DNA from: Proteus alimentorum
GTDB lineage: Bacteria > Pseudomonadota > Gammaproteobacteria > Enterobacterales > Enterobacteriaceae
Assembly (NCBI RefSeq): GCF_002607735.1
Contig: NZ_NBVR01000044.1
Span: 35,105-99,104 of the forward strand
DNA: 64,000 nucleotides
Reading direction: 5' to 3'
Below the pieces are notes generated by a model. It worked only from the letters and a program-made list of their open reading frames with translations, ran no database searches and was not told the origin of the DNA. The position numbers and the translations under genes are program-made. Below are positions 18,565-28,895 of this stretch, piece after piece (positions within the stretch are counted from its first letter, which is position 1; the number at the start of each line of letters is the position of its first letter).

Positions 18565-20394
18565 GTGTCCACAGCAGAAGTTCTTAATTCAATGCCATCA
18601 GCACAGGCTATTTTGCGAGAAACCTTTGGTTATCAGCATTTTCGCCCTGGCCAGCAAGAAATCATCCATACCATTACAACAGGGAGAGATTGCCTAGTTG
18701 TGATGCCGACAGGGGGTGGTAAATCCCTTTGTTATCAAATTCCCGCATTATTGCTCGATGGATTGACTGTGGTTGTTTCGCCACTCATCTCACTGATGAA
18801 AGATCAGGTTGATCAACTTTGCCTTCATGGTATTGAAGCTGCTTATTTAAATTCAACTCAAACGCGTGAAGAGCAGTTTGATGTTCAAATGCGTTGTCAA
18901 CAGGGTGAAATAAAACTGCTGTATATCGCCCCTGAACGTTTAATGATGGAGAGTTTTCTTCATCAATTAGTGCAATGGAAACCGGTATTACTCGCTGTTG
19001 ATGAAGCTCACTGTATTTCACAATGGGGACATGATTTTCGCCCTGAATATCGCGGTATAGGATTATTAAGACAATATCTTCCTGATGTTCCCATCATTGC
19101 ATTGACAGCAACGGCGGATAATACAACACGTTACGATATTATTAATCAGCTAGTGTTGCGTGATCCTTTAATTCATATCAGCAGTTTCGATAGACCGAAT
19201 ATCCGCTACACTTTAGTAGAGAAATACAAACCGCTTGATCAGCTTTGGCTATTTATTCGTGGTCAAAAAGGAAAATCAGGCATTATTTACTGTAATAGTC
19301 GCAGTAAAGTCGAAGAAACAGCAGAGCGCTTGAGTAAACGAGGATTAAGCATTGCGGGCTATCATGCTGGAATGGAAATTGCGCAACGCGCTAAAGTACA
19401 AGACGCTTTCCAGCGCGATGATTTACAGATTGTGGTTGCCACGGTGGCATTTGGCATGGGAATAAACAAACCCAATGTCCGATTTGTGGTTCACTTTGAT
19501 ATTCCGCGAAATATTGAATCTTACTACCAAGAAACAGGGCGTGCAGGGCGAGATGGATTGCCCGCAGAAGCGGTATTATTTTACGATCCAGCGGACATGG
19601 CATGGTTGCGTCGTTGTTTAGATGAAAAGCCAGAAAGCGATCAAAAAGCCATTGAAATGCATAAGCTTAATGCGATGGGAGCATTTGCTGAAGCGCAAAC
19701 ATGCCGACGCTTAGTGTTGCTAAATTACTTCGATGAACATCGACAAAACGCCTGTGGTAACTGCGATATTTGCCTTGATCCTCCTAAGCAATATGATGGT
19801 TTAGTGGATGCACAAAAGGCATTATCCTGCATTTATCGTACGGGGCAGCACTTTGGTATTGGTTATATTGTTGAAATTTTAAGAGGCGCGAATAATCAGC
19901 GTATTCGCGATTCGGGACACGATACATTACCTGTTTATGGTATTGGTAAAGCACAAAGCCATGAACATTGGGTCAGTGTGATCCGTCAACTTATTCATTT
20001 AGGTATGGTGACACAAAATATTGTCCATCGTTCTGCATTACAACTGACAGAAATGGCTAGACCGATCTTACGAGGTGAAGTGCCATTACAATTAGCTGTA
20101 CCTAGATTATTAAGCTCGACAAAAAGCCGTAATCAACAAACAAAAAATACCCATAGGCAGTACGATAGAAAATTATTTGCGAAACTACGTAAATTACGCA
20201 AGTCTATTGCTGATGAAGAAAACATTCCGCCCTTTGTCGTCTTTAATGATGTTACATTGATTGAAATGGCAGAACAGTGCCCCGTTTATCCTGATGAATT
20301 ATTATTAATAAACGGTGTTGGACAACGAAAATTAGAACGATTTGGACCCGCGTTTATGACACTCATTCGTGACCATATTGAGGGCTTCGAATAA
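18565..20394 (+). CDS. recQ: ATP-dependent DNA helicase RecQ
   Basis: A superfamily 2 3'-5' helicase of the RecF recombination pathway. Walker A is VVMPTGGGKSLCYQIPAL (about residues 47-64), the DEAH box LLAVDEAHCISQWGHDFRPE, and motif VI is YYQETGRAGRDGLPAEA. The zinc-binding cysteines appear in ACGNCDICLDPPKQ; the winged-helix and C-terminal HRDC domain (about 530-605, LFAKLRKLRKSIADEENIPP) follow. Start is GTG 18565, with AGAGGA five bases upstream. Length 609 matches E. coli. rhtC and rhtB, which follow recQ in E. coli, are absent; pldB comes next. Confidence 0.97.
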   Translation: MSTAEVLNSMPSAQAILRETFGYQHFRPGQQEIIHTITTGRDCLVVMPTGGGKSLCYQIPALLLDGLTVVVSPLISLMKDQVDQLCLHGIEAAYLNSTQTREEQFDVQMRCQQGEIKLLYIAPERLMMESFLHQLVQWKPVLLAVDEAHCISQWGHDFRPEYRGIGLLRQYLPDVPIIALTATADNTTRYDIINQLVLRDPLIHISSFDRPNIRYTLVEKYKPLDQLWLFIRGQKGKSGIIYCNSRSKVEETAERLSKRGLSIAGYHAGMEIAQRAKVQDAFQRDDLQIVVATVAFGMGINKPNVRFVVHFDIPRNIESYYQETGRAGRDGLPAEAVLFYDPADMAWLRRCLDEKPESDQKAIEMHKLNAMGAFAEAQTCRRLVLLNYFDEHRQNACGNCDICLDPPKQYDGLVDAQKALSCIYRTGQHFGIGYIVEILRGANNQRIRDSGHDTLPVYGIGKAQSHEHWVSVIRQLIHLGMVTQNIVHRSALQLTEMARPILRGEVPLQLAVPRLLSSTKSRNQQTKNTHRQYDRKLFAKLRKLRKSIADEENIPPFVVFNDVTLIEMAEQCPVYPDELLLINGVGQRKLERFGPAFMTLIRDHIEGFE

Positions 20395-20412
20395 CGCCAA
20401 TAAGGAGAGCCA

Positions 20413-21423
20413 ATGACAACCACTCTGTTTAAATATTCGTGGTTATCGCGTGAAAAGCAGTTTTCTGCATTTACGAACGGCGTCTTATTGGATTTTTGGG
20501 GGCAACGTGAAGAGGGGGAGTTTGTTGGTGTTGATGGTGCCAAAATTCGTTATGTTTATTGGCGTTCATCCTTATCTTCACACAATAAAGCGCTAGTTAT
20601 TTCATCGGGTCGTACTGAAAGTTACATAAAATACCCTGAAGTTGCTTTTGATTTTTTCCATATTGGCTATGATGTTTTCTTGCTAGATCACCGTGGACAA
20701 GGTTTTTCCGATAGACTTTTGGACGATCCCCAAAAAGGCCATGTTGAAAGATTTAGTGATTATATTGATGATTTTTCAACTTTTATTGATAAAGTTGTTT
20801 TGCCTTATCGATATAAACATTATTTTGTATTAGCTCACTCAATGGGCGGGGCAATTTTAGCGGGATATCTGTTGAGACAAACCAATGTATTTAGTGCAGC
20901 TGCGCTATGTGCACCGATGTTTGGGATTCGATTACCTATACCTCGCTGGGTGGCTAATTTTTTAGTCAATCGAGCAGAGCAGAGCCAATCTGAAAAAAAT
21001 AACTACGCTGCATCTACGGGTAAATGGTTTCCTCTACCTTTTATTCTTAATGTGTTAACACATAGTCATGAGCGATATCGCCGGTATTTACGTTATTACG
21101 CTGATTTCCCAGAACTACGATTAGGCGGACCGACTTATCATTGGATGGGGGAAAGTCTAAAAATGGGAGATTGGTTAATTGAACATGCGGGAGAGATTAA
21201 TACCCCTCTATTAGTGCTCGAAGCAGAGCATGATAAGGTGGTAGATAATCAAGAGCTAAGGGCTTTCTGTGAAGGTTATAGTCAGTCCAGAACAAGAGAA
21301 GAAAAGCAAAAATTGCCACTAGTAATTGAGGGTGCGCATCATGAAATCTTGTTCGAAATAGATAAGCTACGCTCACAAGCATTAAATGAAATCTGTGAGT
21401 TTTATGATAAGCATTTATTTTAA
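20413..21423 (+). CDS. pldB: Lysophospholipase L2
   Basis: A 336-residue alpha/beta-hydrolase that degrades lysophospholipids and transfers acyl groups to phosphatidylglycerol. The nucleophile elbow is LAHSMGGAIL (Ser about residue 145), with DHRGQGFSDR upstream and the Asp and His of the triad in LLVLEAEHDKVVD and IEGAHHEILFE. It starts 18 bases after recQ and ends 12 bases before yigL. In E. coli, the sRNA SgrS stabilises yigL mRNA by pairing within the pldB-yigL transcript; whether that happens here cannot be seen. Confidence 0.96.
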   Translation: MTTTLFKYSWLSREKQFSAFTNGVLLDFWGQREEGEFVGVDGAKIRYVYWRSSLSSHNKALVISSGRTESYIKYPEVAFDFFHIGYDVFLLDHRGQGFSDRLLDDPQKGHVERFSDYIDDFSTFIDKVVLPYRYKHYFVLAHSMGGAILAGYLLRQTNVFSAAALCAPMFGIRLPIPRWVANFLVNRAEQSQSEKNNYAASTGKWFPLPFILNVLTHSHERYRRYLRYYADFPELRLGGPTYHWMGESLKMGDWLIEHAGEINTPLLVLEAEHDKVVDNQELRAFCEGYSQSRTREEKQKLPLVIEGAHHEILFEIDKLRSQALNEICEFYDKHLF

Positions 21424-21435
21424 TCAGGAATGTGT

Positions 21436-22236
21436 ATGTATTCGATAGTCGCTTCAGATCTTGATGGCACACTGTTATCACCTAATCATGTATTAACTCC
21501 CTATACGCAAGAAACCCTGCATTTACTTATTAATAAAGGCGTGCACTTTGTATTCGCAACAGGTCGCCATCATGTTGATGTTGCTCAAATTCGTGATGGA
21601 TTAGGCATTAACGCTTATATGATAACCTCTAATGGTGCACGTGTGCATAACACGCATGGCGACCTTATTTTTAGCCAAGATCTTGAGCCTGAAATTGCTT
21701 ATGACTTGGCTCTTATGGTTTTTGATCACCCTGAAATTGAAACTAATATTTATGCTGGTGACTACTGGTATGTGAATAAGGAGATGCCAGGGGCTTGTGA
21801 GTTTTTTAGAGAATCAGACTTTAGCTATGAACTATATTGTAAAACAGGATTTCCAACCACCAATGTCTGTAAGGTTTTCTTCACCTCTGAGGATCATGAG
21901 CTATTACTGAAACTAGAGAATGAAATTAATCAACGCTGGGGTGACAAGGTTAATGTGAGTTTTTCACTGCGTAATTGCTTAGAAGTGATGGCTGGTGGCG
22001 TATCTAAAGGTGAGGCACTAGAGAAAGTGGCTGAACTGATGCAACACTCTGCGAAAGATGCTATCGCGTTTGGTGATGGTATGAATGATAAAGAGATGCT
22101 ACAGATGGCGGGTAAAGGTTGCATTATGGAAAATGCGCACCAGACATTAAAAGATCTGTTACCCAATATGGAAGTGATTGGTACCAACGCCGATGAAGCC
22201 GTTCCTCATTATTTACGTAAGCTATACCAAGTGTGA
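21436..22236 (+). CDS. yigL: YigL, HAD phosphatase of the Cof type
   Basis: A 266-residue cytoplasmic HAD-IIB phosphatase acting on sugar phosphates and pyridoxal phosphate in E. coli. Motif I is VASDLDGTLLSPN, motif II TSNGARV, motif III Lys in GGVSKGEALE and motif IV AFGDGMNDKEML. I chose ATG 21436 because AGGAA lies six bases upstream and homology starts there; an ATG two codons earlier leaves no room for a ribosome site. It is convergent with mscM, sharing one terminator. Confidence 0.95.
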   Translation: MYSIVASDLDGTLLSPNHVLTPYTQETLHLLINKGVHFVFATGRHHVDVAQIRDGLGINAYMITSNGARVHNTHGDLIFSQDLEPEIAYDLALMVFDHPEIETNIYAGDYWYVNKEMPGACEFFRESDFSYELYCKTGFPTTNVCKVFFTSEDHELLLKLENEINQRWGDKVNVSFSLRNCLEVMAGGVSKGEALEKVAELMQHSAKDAIAFGDGMNDKEMLQMAGKGCIMENAHQTLKDLLPNMEVIGTNADEAVPHYLRKLYQV

Positions 22237-22249
22237 TCTCTTCGAAAAG

Positions 22250-22284
22250 AAAAGGCGAACAAGGTATGTTGTTCGCCTTCTTTG
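22250..22284. terminator. Terminator between yigL and mscM
   Basis: Hairpin AAAGGCGAACA / TGTTCGCCTT, flanked by A residues on the left and TTTG on the right, so it may serve both convergent genes. Confidence 0.8.
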
Positions 22285-22319
22285 TCTATTATTTTCTTTA
22301 CATTAACTGAATAGGTAGA

Positions 22320-25300
22320 TTATAACCCACCCACTTCTCTTGGTGTCGCTCGCATTGAGCTACTAATTGTATTACCCATCATATCCACTCTTGCTTGGAA
22401 TGGCGGGAACGGTAATGGGATACCGTGCTCTGCAAAGGCTAAGAGAATATTTTGGTGGATCTCGTGTCTTGCTGGCATTCTATGCCCCATCTCTGCGGCG
22501 TAAACACGTAATTCGAAAATCTGAATACCTTGCTGTAAATCGACGAGGTAAACCTCAGGTGCTGGGTTTTCTAAAATCATCGTAGAGCGTTTTGAGGCTT
22601 CTAATAACACATTGGTCACTTGCTCACTGTTGCAGTCCGCAGGCGCTGGGATTGTCATTACGATACGAGTGACAGAGTCTGACAGTGACCAGTTAATAAA
22701 TTGCTCTGTAATAAAGGCTTTGTTCGGTACGATAATTTCTTTTCTATCCCAGTCAGTTAGCGTAGTTGCCCGTGTGTTGATCTTAGAAATATTTCCGGTC
22801 AAATTACGAATGGTAACGGTATCGCCAATACGGATTGGTTTTTCAAATAAGATCATCAACCCTGAAATAATGTTGGCAAAAATTTCTTGTAAACCAAAGC
22901 CTAATCCGACACCCATTGCCGCCACTAGCCACTGTAATTTTGACCATTCAATCCCTAATAAAGAGAAACCCACAATACTCCCAATTAAGGTGATGGTGTA
23001 TTTGGTCATGGTGGTAATGGCGTAACCTGTACCTGGAGTTAAATCAAGATGCTGTAAAATGGCCAATTCAAGTAAAGCAGGAAGGTTTCGAACTAATTGG
23101 GTTGTAATAATAATGACGAGGATCGCCACTAAAATAGAGCCCATTGTGATAGGTTGCACCGTGTTAACGCCATTCACCGACGAGGTGACATCCCAAAGTC
23201 GGATATTGTCAACGAAAGAGAACGCCGTGTTTAATTCAGACCACAATAAGATCATCGAGACTAATGCAATCATAGTCAGAATAGAGCGAACTAAACCAAT
23301 AGATTGCGCACTGATAGCATCAAGGTCTATTTCTTGAGCCTCAATTTCAAGTCCTACTGTGCTTTCACCACTGCTCCCAACAATCGTATTTTCATCTTCA
23401 CCTTTTGCACGCTGAGCCAGAATTTCTGCACGCTTTTGTTTAGCACGCTCAAAGGCTAATTTTCGGCGCTGAATCAGCATCCATCGCTGAATAATGTGGT
23501 AGATGATCAGTAGAGCAAACCAAATGGCGACAGACATTTCTAAACGACCAAGTAAGACAATCGATGTAGAAAGGTAACCTAAGACGGCGGCTAAACCTGC
23601 AATAACCGGAGCAAGCAGTAAGAACCACCATAAAATGGTGTTGATCAGATTATCGCCAGATCCATGTTTATCAAGATAAAGGGGGACGTGCGCTTTTTTA
23701 AGGCTAGACGTAATAAAGCTTAAGGCGATACAGAGTAGTAAGAAACAGAAGCGACCGACCGTCGGTGCAAATTCTCTATCGCTATAATATTCAAAGGTAA
23801 TTAATGACATCATCAGCGGAACGATGACAAAAATAGAAAGCTGGTAAAAGCGCATCGCTTTTTTAACACGGCTCTCTTTCCATTTAAATTGAGCAATAAA
23901 CAGGCCGTTATGACGTGCAAATGTTGCACTGATCATAAATAACCACAGCACAGGTGCTGCCGCTGTGACCCCATATCCAATAGCGCCCGCCATTGGATAA
24001 CGCCATTCAACACTTTGTAAACCATAACCTACGGCAGACCATAACAGAGGTAATGGCAACGCAATTAAAATAGACCAAAAGACGGTGCGTATTGTCAGTG
24101 AAAAGTGATCTTGTGTGACTTTACCAATACGGTTGCTGACTCTTTCAAGAAATGCGTTGTAATGTTTTCGAGTACGCAGGCTAAAGCCCACAATGGATAA
24201 CGTGACAAATAGGAATAGGAACGTATCCTGATTTTTAAGCATGCTGATAGCAGCATGACCTAATTGTGAAAAGGTATCTAGCGAAAGCAATCGAGTGATA
24301 TCTTTGACTAATAAAACCGGATAATTAAGTTTGATAGGGCTGATATCGGCAACCCAGAACATATAACGGTTTGTTGCGTCTTTTGTCTCTTTTAATGCAT
24401 CCGCTAATTGTGTTGTCGCCACTTTTAGTTTTGTTAACTCAAGAATTTGAGAGTCATAACCAGATAACAACGAATTCAATAATTCATGGCGTGCTTGGAT
24501 CAGAGAATCAAAAATATATTGCTGAGCTTCAGGCAATTTAGAACCATCGGCAGTTTCTGGTGGCTGGATCTTACTTAAGTTTTCCAGCATATCCTCATAG
24601 CCTAAACGCTCGACACGTAACTGAATGATATCTCTATCAAGTTCTTGTGAACGAGGCATTTCAGGTAAGCGAGAAAGCTGGGTTCTTAATGCTTCACCTA
24701 ATGCTGTTGAGCCACTTAACCACTGTGCTTGTTCTCGAATAGTGGTGAGCGTTTGGCGAACTTGTTGTGTCTGCTGTGTAGTAATGCGCTGTTTTTCTGA
24801 TAACTCACTCATTTCCTGTGTTTGTTTATTCAGGATCTGAGAGAGTTCACGGTTAGTTTGGATCTGCTTTGTCAGAAATTCAGGAAGCTCGCCCCCTTTC
24901 TCCGCTAACATCTCTGTTTTTTCTAATGCAAGATCAGCCACTTCTTGGCGCTTTATATTTAATAAGCTGCGCAATTGTTGTAATTGCACATCAAGACGCT
25001 GATAGCGTTTTTTAAACAATTCTAAGCGAAGGCGAGCAATTTCTTGGCGGTTATTCGCTGACAGTTGTGCCATTTCAAGCTCATTAACCATCGCTTTACG
25101 TGCGGTGACTTCAGCTTGTGTGAGTTTATTTTGTGCTTCTGTTAATGGCGTTGTTGATGCACTGACAGCTGCGAGTCTTGCTGTTGCATCGCTGAGTAAA
25201 CGGCGCGCTTCAGAAAGCTGTTGGGGTAATAAGTTTAAAGATTCGCTAATTTCACGGCTTTTATCTTGCTCTTGCTGTTGAAGCCTTGCTTGTTCCATTA

Positions 25301-25655
25301 ATTGGCTACTGATTTGAATAATTTTCTGTTCTAAATCAGGGATGCTAATTTTTTCAGGGATAGTAGGAACAGCATGGCTTTCCTCAAGGAGTTTGGTTCT
25401 TAGCTCTTGCGTAATTTGAGGGTAATCATCAATGGTTTTTTGATAGCTGTCTGCGTTTGTTTGCGCTTTTTCACCATCATTAATCCAGTTGATAGTGCCT
25501 TGTAGCGCCTGAACTGCCTCAATATCTTGAGGATTGGTGCTTCCTTCAAGTTGTTTAATATCTTGACGTAATTTCTCCACATCTGCTGATATTGCGGATG
25601 TGCTTAACGAAAGCGTCAAAAAGAGCGAGAAGAAAAGACTGATTATCAGGCGCAC
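22320..25655 (-). CDS. mscM: MscM (YjeP), miniconductance mechanosensitive channel
   Basis: A 1111-residue inner-membrane channel that opens under osmotic downshock. It has a 24-residue signal peptide, a long Gln-rich periplasmic coiled-coil domain (about 25-460), about ten membrane segments, then the MscS-like pore and beta domain near the C-terminus (VAAMGVGLGFGLQEIFANII and GLMILFEKPIRIGDTVTI, then TTLTDWDRKEIIVPNKAFI). I call MscM rather than MscK because it follows psd in the same direction, as in E. coli rsgA-psd-mscM, and the length fits. psd ends 22 bases upstream. Confidence 0.93.
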   Translation of the reverse strand: MRLIISLFFSLFLTLSLSTSAISADVEKLRQDIKQLEGSTNPQDIEAVQALQGTINWINDGEKAQTNADSYQKTIDDYPQITQELRTKLLEESHAVPTIPEKISIPDLEQKIIQISSQLMEQARLQQQEQDKSREISESLNLLPQQLSEARRLLSDATARLAAVSASTTPLTEAQNKLTQAEVTARKAMVNELEMAQLSANNRQEIARLRLELFKKRYQRLDVQLQQLRSLLNIKRQEVADLALEKTEMLAEKGGELPEFLTKQIQTNRELSQILNKQTQEMSELSEKQRITTQQTQQVRQTLTTIREQAQWLSGSTALGEALRTQLSRLPEMPRSQELDRDIIQLRVERLGYEDMLENLSKIQPPETADGSKLPEAQQYIFDSLIQARHELLNSLLSGYDSQILELTKLKVATTQLADALKETKDATNRYMFWVADISPIKLNYPVLLVKDITRLLSLDTFSQLGHAAISMLKNQDTFLFLFVTLSIVGFSLRTRKHYNAFLERVSNRIGKVTQDHFSLTIRTVFWSILIALPLPLLWSAVGYGLQSVEWRYPMAGAIGYGVTAAAPVLWLFMISATFARHNGLFIAQFKWKESRVKKAMRFYQLSIFVIVPLMMSLITFEYYSDREFAPTVGRFCFLLLCIALSFITSSLKKAHVPLYLDKHGSGDNLINTILWWFLLLAPVIAGLAAVLGYLSTSIVLLGRLEMSVAIWFALLIIYHIIQRWMLIQRRKLAFERAKQKRAEILAQRAKGEDENTIVGSSGESTVGLEIEAQEIDLDAISAQSIGLVRSILTMIALVSMILLWSELNTAFSFVDNIRLWDVTSSVNGVNTVQPITMGSILVAILVIIITTQLVRNLPALLELAILQHLDLTPGTGYAITTMTKYTITLIGSIVGFSLLGIEWSKLQWLVAAMGVGLGFGLQEIFANIISGLMILFEKPIRIGDTVTIRNLTGNISKINTRATTLTDWDRKEIIVPNKAFITEQFINWSLSDSVTRIVMTIPAPADCNSEQVTNVLLEASKRSTMILENPAPEVYLVDLQQGIQIFELRVYAAEMGHRMPARHEIHQNILLAFAEHGIPLPFPPFQARVDMMGNTISSSMRATPREVGGL

Positions 25656-25677
25656 AAAGGTTACTCCGAATTACGTG

Positions 25678-26574
25678 TTATTCACTGATGGCATTATTGT
25701 CATTACCAGCGACATTGATGATGGAACCCAGTTGTTCCCCCATTAATGTAACGGAGCCATTCATAAGATCTTTATTCAACTGAACGGTATTTTCTGGGAA
25801 AAGATTGATGACCGTTGAGCCTAACTTAAATCGACCCATTTCTTCACCTTTTTTCAGGAATATTGCTCCTGCTTTCTCCGCTTGAGGGTATGTCCAGCGT
25901 TTAATAATACCTTCACGAGGTGGCGTTACCATGCCACACCAAACCGTTTCAATACTACCGACAATTGTTGCACCAACCAGAATTTGTATCATTGGACCAA
26001 ATTGAGTTTCAAAAAGGCAGATAATACGTTCATTACGTGCAAATAAGTTAGGGACATTAGCTGCTGTTAATGGATTAACAGAGAAGAGATCGCCTGGAAC
26101 ATAAATCATCTCTTTTAATAAACCATCGCAAGGCATATGAACACGGTGGTAATCACGAGGCGAAAGATATGTTGTAATAAACTGACCATTACGGAACTTA
26201 TCTGCCAACATAAAATTACCCGCAAGTAATGCTTCAAGGGTGTAGTGATGCCCTTTGGCTTGCAAGATTTGATCATCTTGAATTAGGCCAAGTTGGCTTA
26301 CTGCACCATCAGCCGGTAATGCAAGTTTGTCATCACCTTCAATGATAGGGCGAGCACCGTCTTTTAAAGTACGAATAAAAAAGTCATTGAATGTAGAATA
26401 AGCTTGGAACTGGCTGTCTTTCGCTTCATTCATATCGACTTTATAAGCTTTCGCAAAAGTCTTGATAACAAACTGGGTGATGATACCCGCTTTTTTATTT
26501 GCGAACCAACCTGCTAACTGTGTTAGCCATAATTTAGGCAATAAATACTGTAGTTTAATTTTTAGCTTGTCCAA
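25678..26574 (-). CDS. psd: Phosphatidylserine decarboxylase proenzyme
   Basis: Makes phosphatidylethanolamine from phosphatidylserine at the inner membrane. The proenzyme cleaves itself at the LGST motif (in [16 protein letters not shown]), turning Ser into a pyruvoyl group; the His of [11 protein letters not shown] and the Asp of [11 protein letters not shown] serve this self-cleavage. I place the start at TTG 26574 ([18 protein letters not shown]), which has GAGG eight bases upstream and aligns with the E. coli N-terminus; the frame could extend 13 residues further to another TTG. Length is then 298. It is shorter at the C-terminus than E. coli Psd (322). It lies between rsgA and mscM. Confidence 0.95.
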   Translation of the reverse strand: MDKLKIKLQYLLPKLWLTQLAGWFANKKAGIITQFVIKTFAKAYKVDMNEAKDSQFQAYSTFNDFFIRTLKDGARPIIEGDDKLALPADGAVSQLGLIQDDQILQAKGHHYTLEALLAGNFMLADKFRNGQFITTYLSPRDYHRVHMPCDGLLKEMIYVPGDLFSVNPLTAANVPNLFARNERIICLFETQFGPMIQILVGATIVGSIETVWCGMVTPPREGIIKRWTYPQAEKAGAIFLKKGEEMGRFKLGSTVINLFPENTVQLNKDLMNGSVTLMGEQLGSIINVAGNDNNAISE

Positions 26575-26662
26575 AATGGCAACCTCTGGGATTAAACGAT
26601 AAAAAATAGACAAAAGGGGTCTATTGTACCCACCCTTAATAGGGTTGTCAGTGAATCAATTA

Positions 26663-27721
26663 TTAAGAGTCTAAATTAATGTTCTTACGAACTTTCACCT
26701 GACTCATACTTTCTAAAATTCGATGGTAGTTTTCAAATCGTGTTTCTGCAATTTCGTTGTTTCTTACTGCTTTACTAATTAAGCAACCCGGATCGTCTAA
26801 ATGCTTGCAATCGCGGAATTTACAACCACCAAGGTACGGTCTGAATTCAATAAACCCTTTCGTGACTTGTTCTGGCGTTAAGTGCCATAAACCAAACTCA
26901 CGCACACCCGGAGAGTCAATGACATCTCCGCCTTGTGGAAAATGGTAAAGGCGTGATGCTGTTGTGGTATGTTGGCCTAAACCGGAGTTATCAGAGACTT
27001 GATTAACAACAATGCTTTCTTCCATTGGGGGTAACAGCGTGTTAAGTAAACTTGATTTACCTACACCGGATTGACCAGCAAAAATAGAGATGCGTCCGAT
27101 AAGTTCTTGGGTCAGTGCTTCTAATCCTTCTTTGGTATAGCTAGAGACTTCAAGAACACGATAACCAATATCTTTATAAGTCTGCATCCATTCACTAACC
27201 GTCTTACGGCTTTCTTCATCTAACATATCGATTTTATTGAGCACAATCAGAGGCTCAACATTTAACGTTTCACATGCTACAAGGTAACGGTCGATAATAT
27301 TTAAAGAAAGTTCAGGCAAAATAGCCGAAACGATAATAATTTGATCGATATTTGCGGCAATAGGCTTAATACCATCATAATAGTCAGGACGGGTCAGCAC
27401 TGAAGTTCGTTCGTGTACGGCTTCTACAATGCCATTTACGCGGACATTTTCTTGTGTTTGTAGCGCAGGACGCCAAACAACTTTATCACCCGTTACCAGT
27501 GATGAAATTGTGCGTCGAATATTGCAGCGTGTAATGGTGCCGTCAGCAGCTTCGATATCGGCATGTTGACCAAAACGGCTGATCACTAAGCCTTCGGTCG
27601 CTTCGCCTAGTTGTGTATCGTCTAATTCAACGTGGTTTTTTTTCTCTTTGCTTTGCAAACGCTTTTTATGATTTTCTTGTACTCGGCGTTGCTGGCCTTT
27701 AGATAATTTACGTTTTGTCAC
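26663..27721 (-). CDS. rsgA: RsgA, ribosome small-subunit maturation GTPase
   Basis: A 352-residue circularly permuted GTPase that helps late 30S assembly. Order is an N-terminal basic tail ([17 protein letters not shown]), an OB-fold, then the permuted motifs G4 (VLNKIDML), G1 ([16 protein letters not shown]) and G3 ([11 protein letters not shown]), and a C-terminal zinc domain with Cys and His ligands in [14 protein letters not shown]. It is divergent from orn, and psd follows in the same direction, as in E. coli. Confidence 0.97.
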   Translation of the reverse strand: MTKRKLSKGQQRRVQENHKKRLQSKEKKNHVELDDTQLGEATEGLVISRFGQHADIEAADGTITRCNIRRTISSLVTGDKVVWRPALQTQENVRVNGIVEAVHERTSVLTRPDYYDGIKPIAANIDQIIIVSAILPELSLNIIDRYLVACETLNVEPLIVLNKIDMLDEESRKTVSEWMQTYKDIGYRVLEVSSYTKEGLEALTQELIGRISIFAGQSGVGKSSLLNTLLPPMEESIVVNQVSDNSGLGQHTTTASRLYHFPQGGDVIDSPGVREFGLWHLTPEQVTKGFIEFRPYLGGCKFRDCKHLDDPGCLISKAVRNNEIAETRFENYHRILESMSQVKVRKNINLDS

Positions 27722-27836
27722 CGATCCTCACTTGTATTATTCGGTTAGATGTTCTTCTGTCGTGCTTATTGAGTAAACGCGCTATGATAAACGCTAAAAT
27801 ATCATGTCTCACACTTAGAAACAGCTAGGATATATT

Positions 27837-28382
27837 ATGTCAAAAAGCGAGAACAATCTGATCTGGATAGATCTGGAAATGACAGGTCTTGATCCTGAAT
27901 ATGACCGTATCATCGAAATTGCCACTATCGTGACAGATCCTCAACTTAATATTTTAGCCGAAGGCCCTGTAATTGCAGTACATCAATCTGATGAGCAATT
28001 AAGCTTAATGGATGAATGGAATACACGTACCCATACAGGAAGTGGCTTAGTTGAGCGCGTAAAAGCCAGTTCATATGATGATAATTCAGCACAAAAAGCG
28101 ACAATTGAATTCCTAGAAAAATGGGTACCAAAAGGCGTATCACCTATCTGTGGTAATAGTGTGGGGCAAGATAGACGTTTTCTATACCGTTATATGCCAG
28201 AGCTAGAGCAATATTTTCACTATCGTTATCTTGATGTGAGCACATTAAAAGAATTAGCTCGTCGCTGGAAACCTGAAATTTTAGAAGGTTTTGAAAAAAA
28301 GAATACTCATCAGGCATTGGATGATATTCGTGAATCCATTGCAGAGCTTGCTTATTATCGTAGAACCTTTATTAAAGAGTAA
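27837..28382 (+). CDS. orn: Oligoribonuclease
   Basis: A 181-residue DEDDh 3'-5' exoribonuclease that degrades two- to five-base RNA remnants, an essential end step of mRNA decay. The acidic residues are visible in [15 protein letters not shown] (Asp12, Glu14), the middle Asp in [15 protein letters not shown], and the final His and Asp in [18 protein letters not shown]. Length equals E. coli Orn. Upstream of the three tRNA-Gly genes, as in E. coli. Confidence 0.98.
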   Translation: MSKSENNLIWIDLEMTGLDPEYDRIIEIATIVTDPQLNILAEGPVIAVHQSDEQLSLMDEWNTRTHTGSGLVERVKASSYDDNSAQKATIEFLEKWVPKGVSPICGNSVGQDRRFLYRYMPELEQYFHYRYLDVSTLKELARRWKPEILEGFEKKNTHQALDDIRESIAELAYYRRTFIKE

Positions 28383-28470
28383 AAAGTGGGCATTCATGAT
28401 TGATATTGCATCATTGTGATGATTTTATCGGCATGTAATCAAAAAAACGTATTTTTTTGTTGATAAGGGC

Positions 28471-28498
28471 TTGCGGTTAAGCATTTTTCTCGTATAAT
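28471..28498 (+). promoter_or_regulatory. Promoter of the tRNA-Gly cluster
   Basis: -35 TTGCGG (28471-28476), a 16-base spacer and a perfect -10 TATAAT (28493-28498), followed by a GC-rich discriminator (GCGCTTCCC), typical of stable-RNA promoters under stringent control. Confidence 0.85.
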
Positions 28499-28548
28499 GC
28501 GCTTCCCGTACCGATGAAGAATTTCGTTTGTACGGGTGTAAGAAAGAC

Positions 28549-28624
<76 letters not shown>

Positions 28625-28660
28625 ATCTTTCTTAGACAATTATTAGTAGTGTTATGCGAC

Positions 28661-28736
<76 letters not shown>

Positions 28737-28771
28737 AATCTTTTACTAATCATTGTCAAAACTTACCAAAT

Positions 28772-28847
<76 letters not shown>

Positions 28848-28895
28848 AGTTTTTCTCTTCCAGTTTTTATTCTTCTAATCAAAAAAATCAATACG

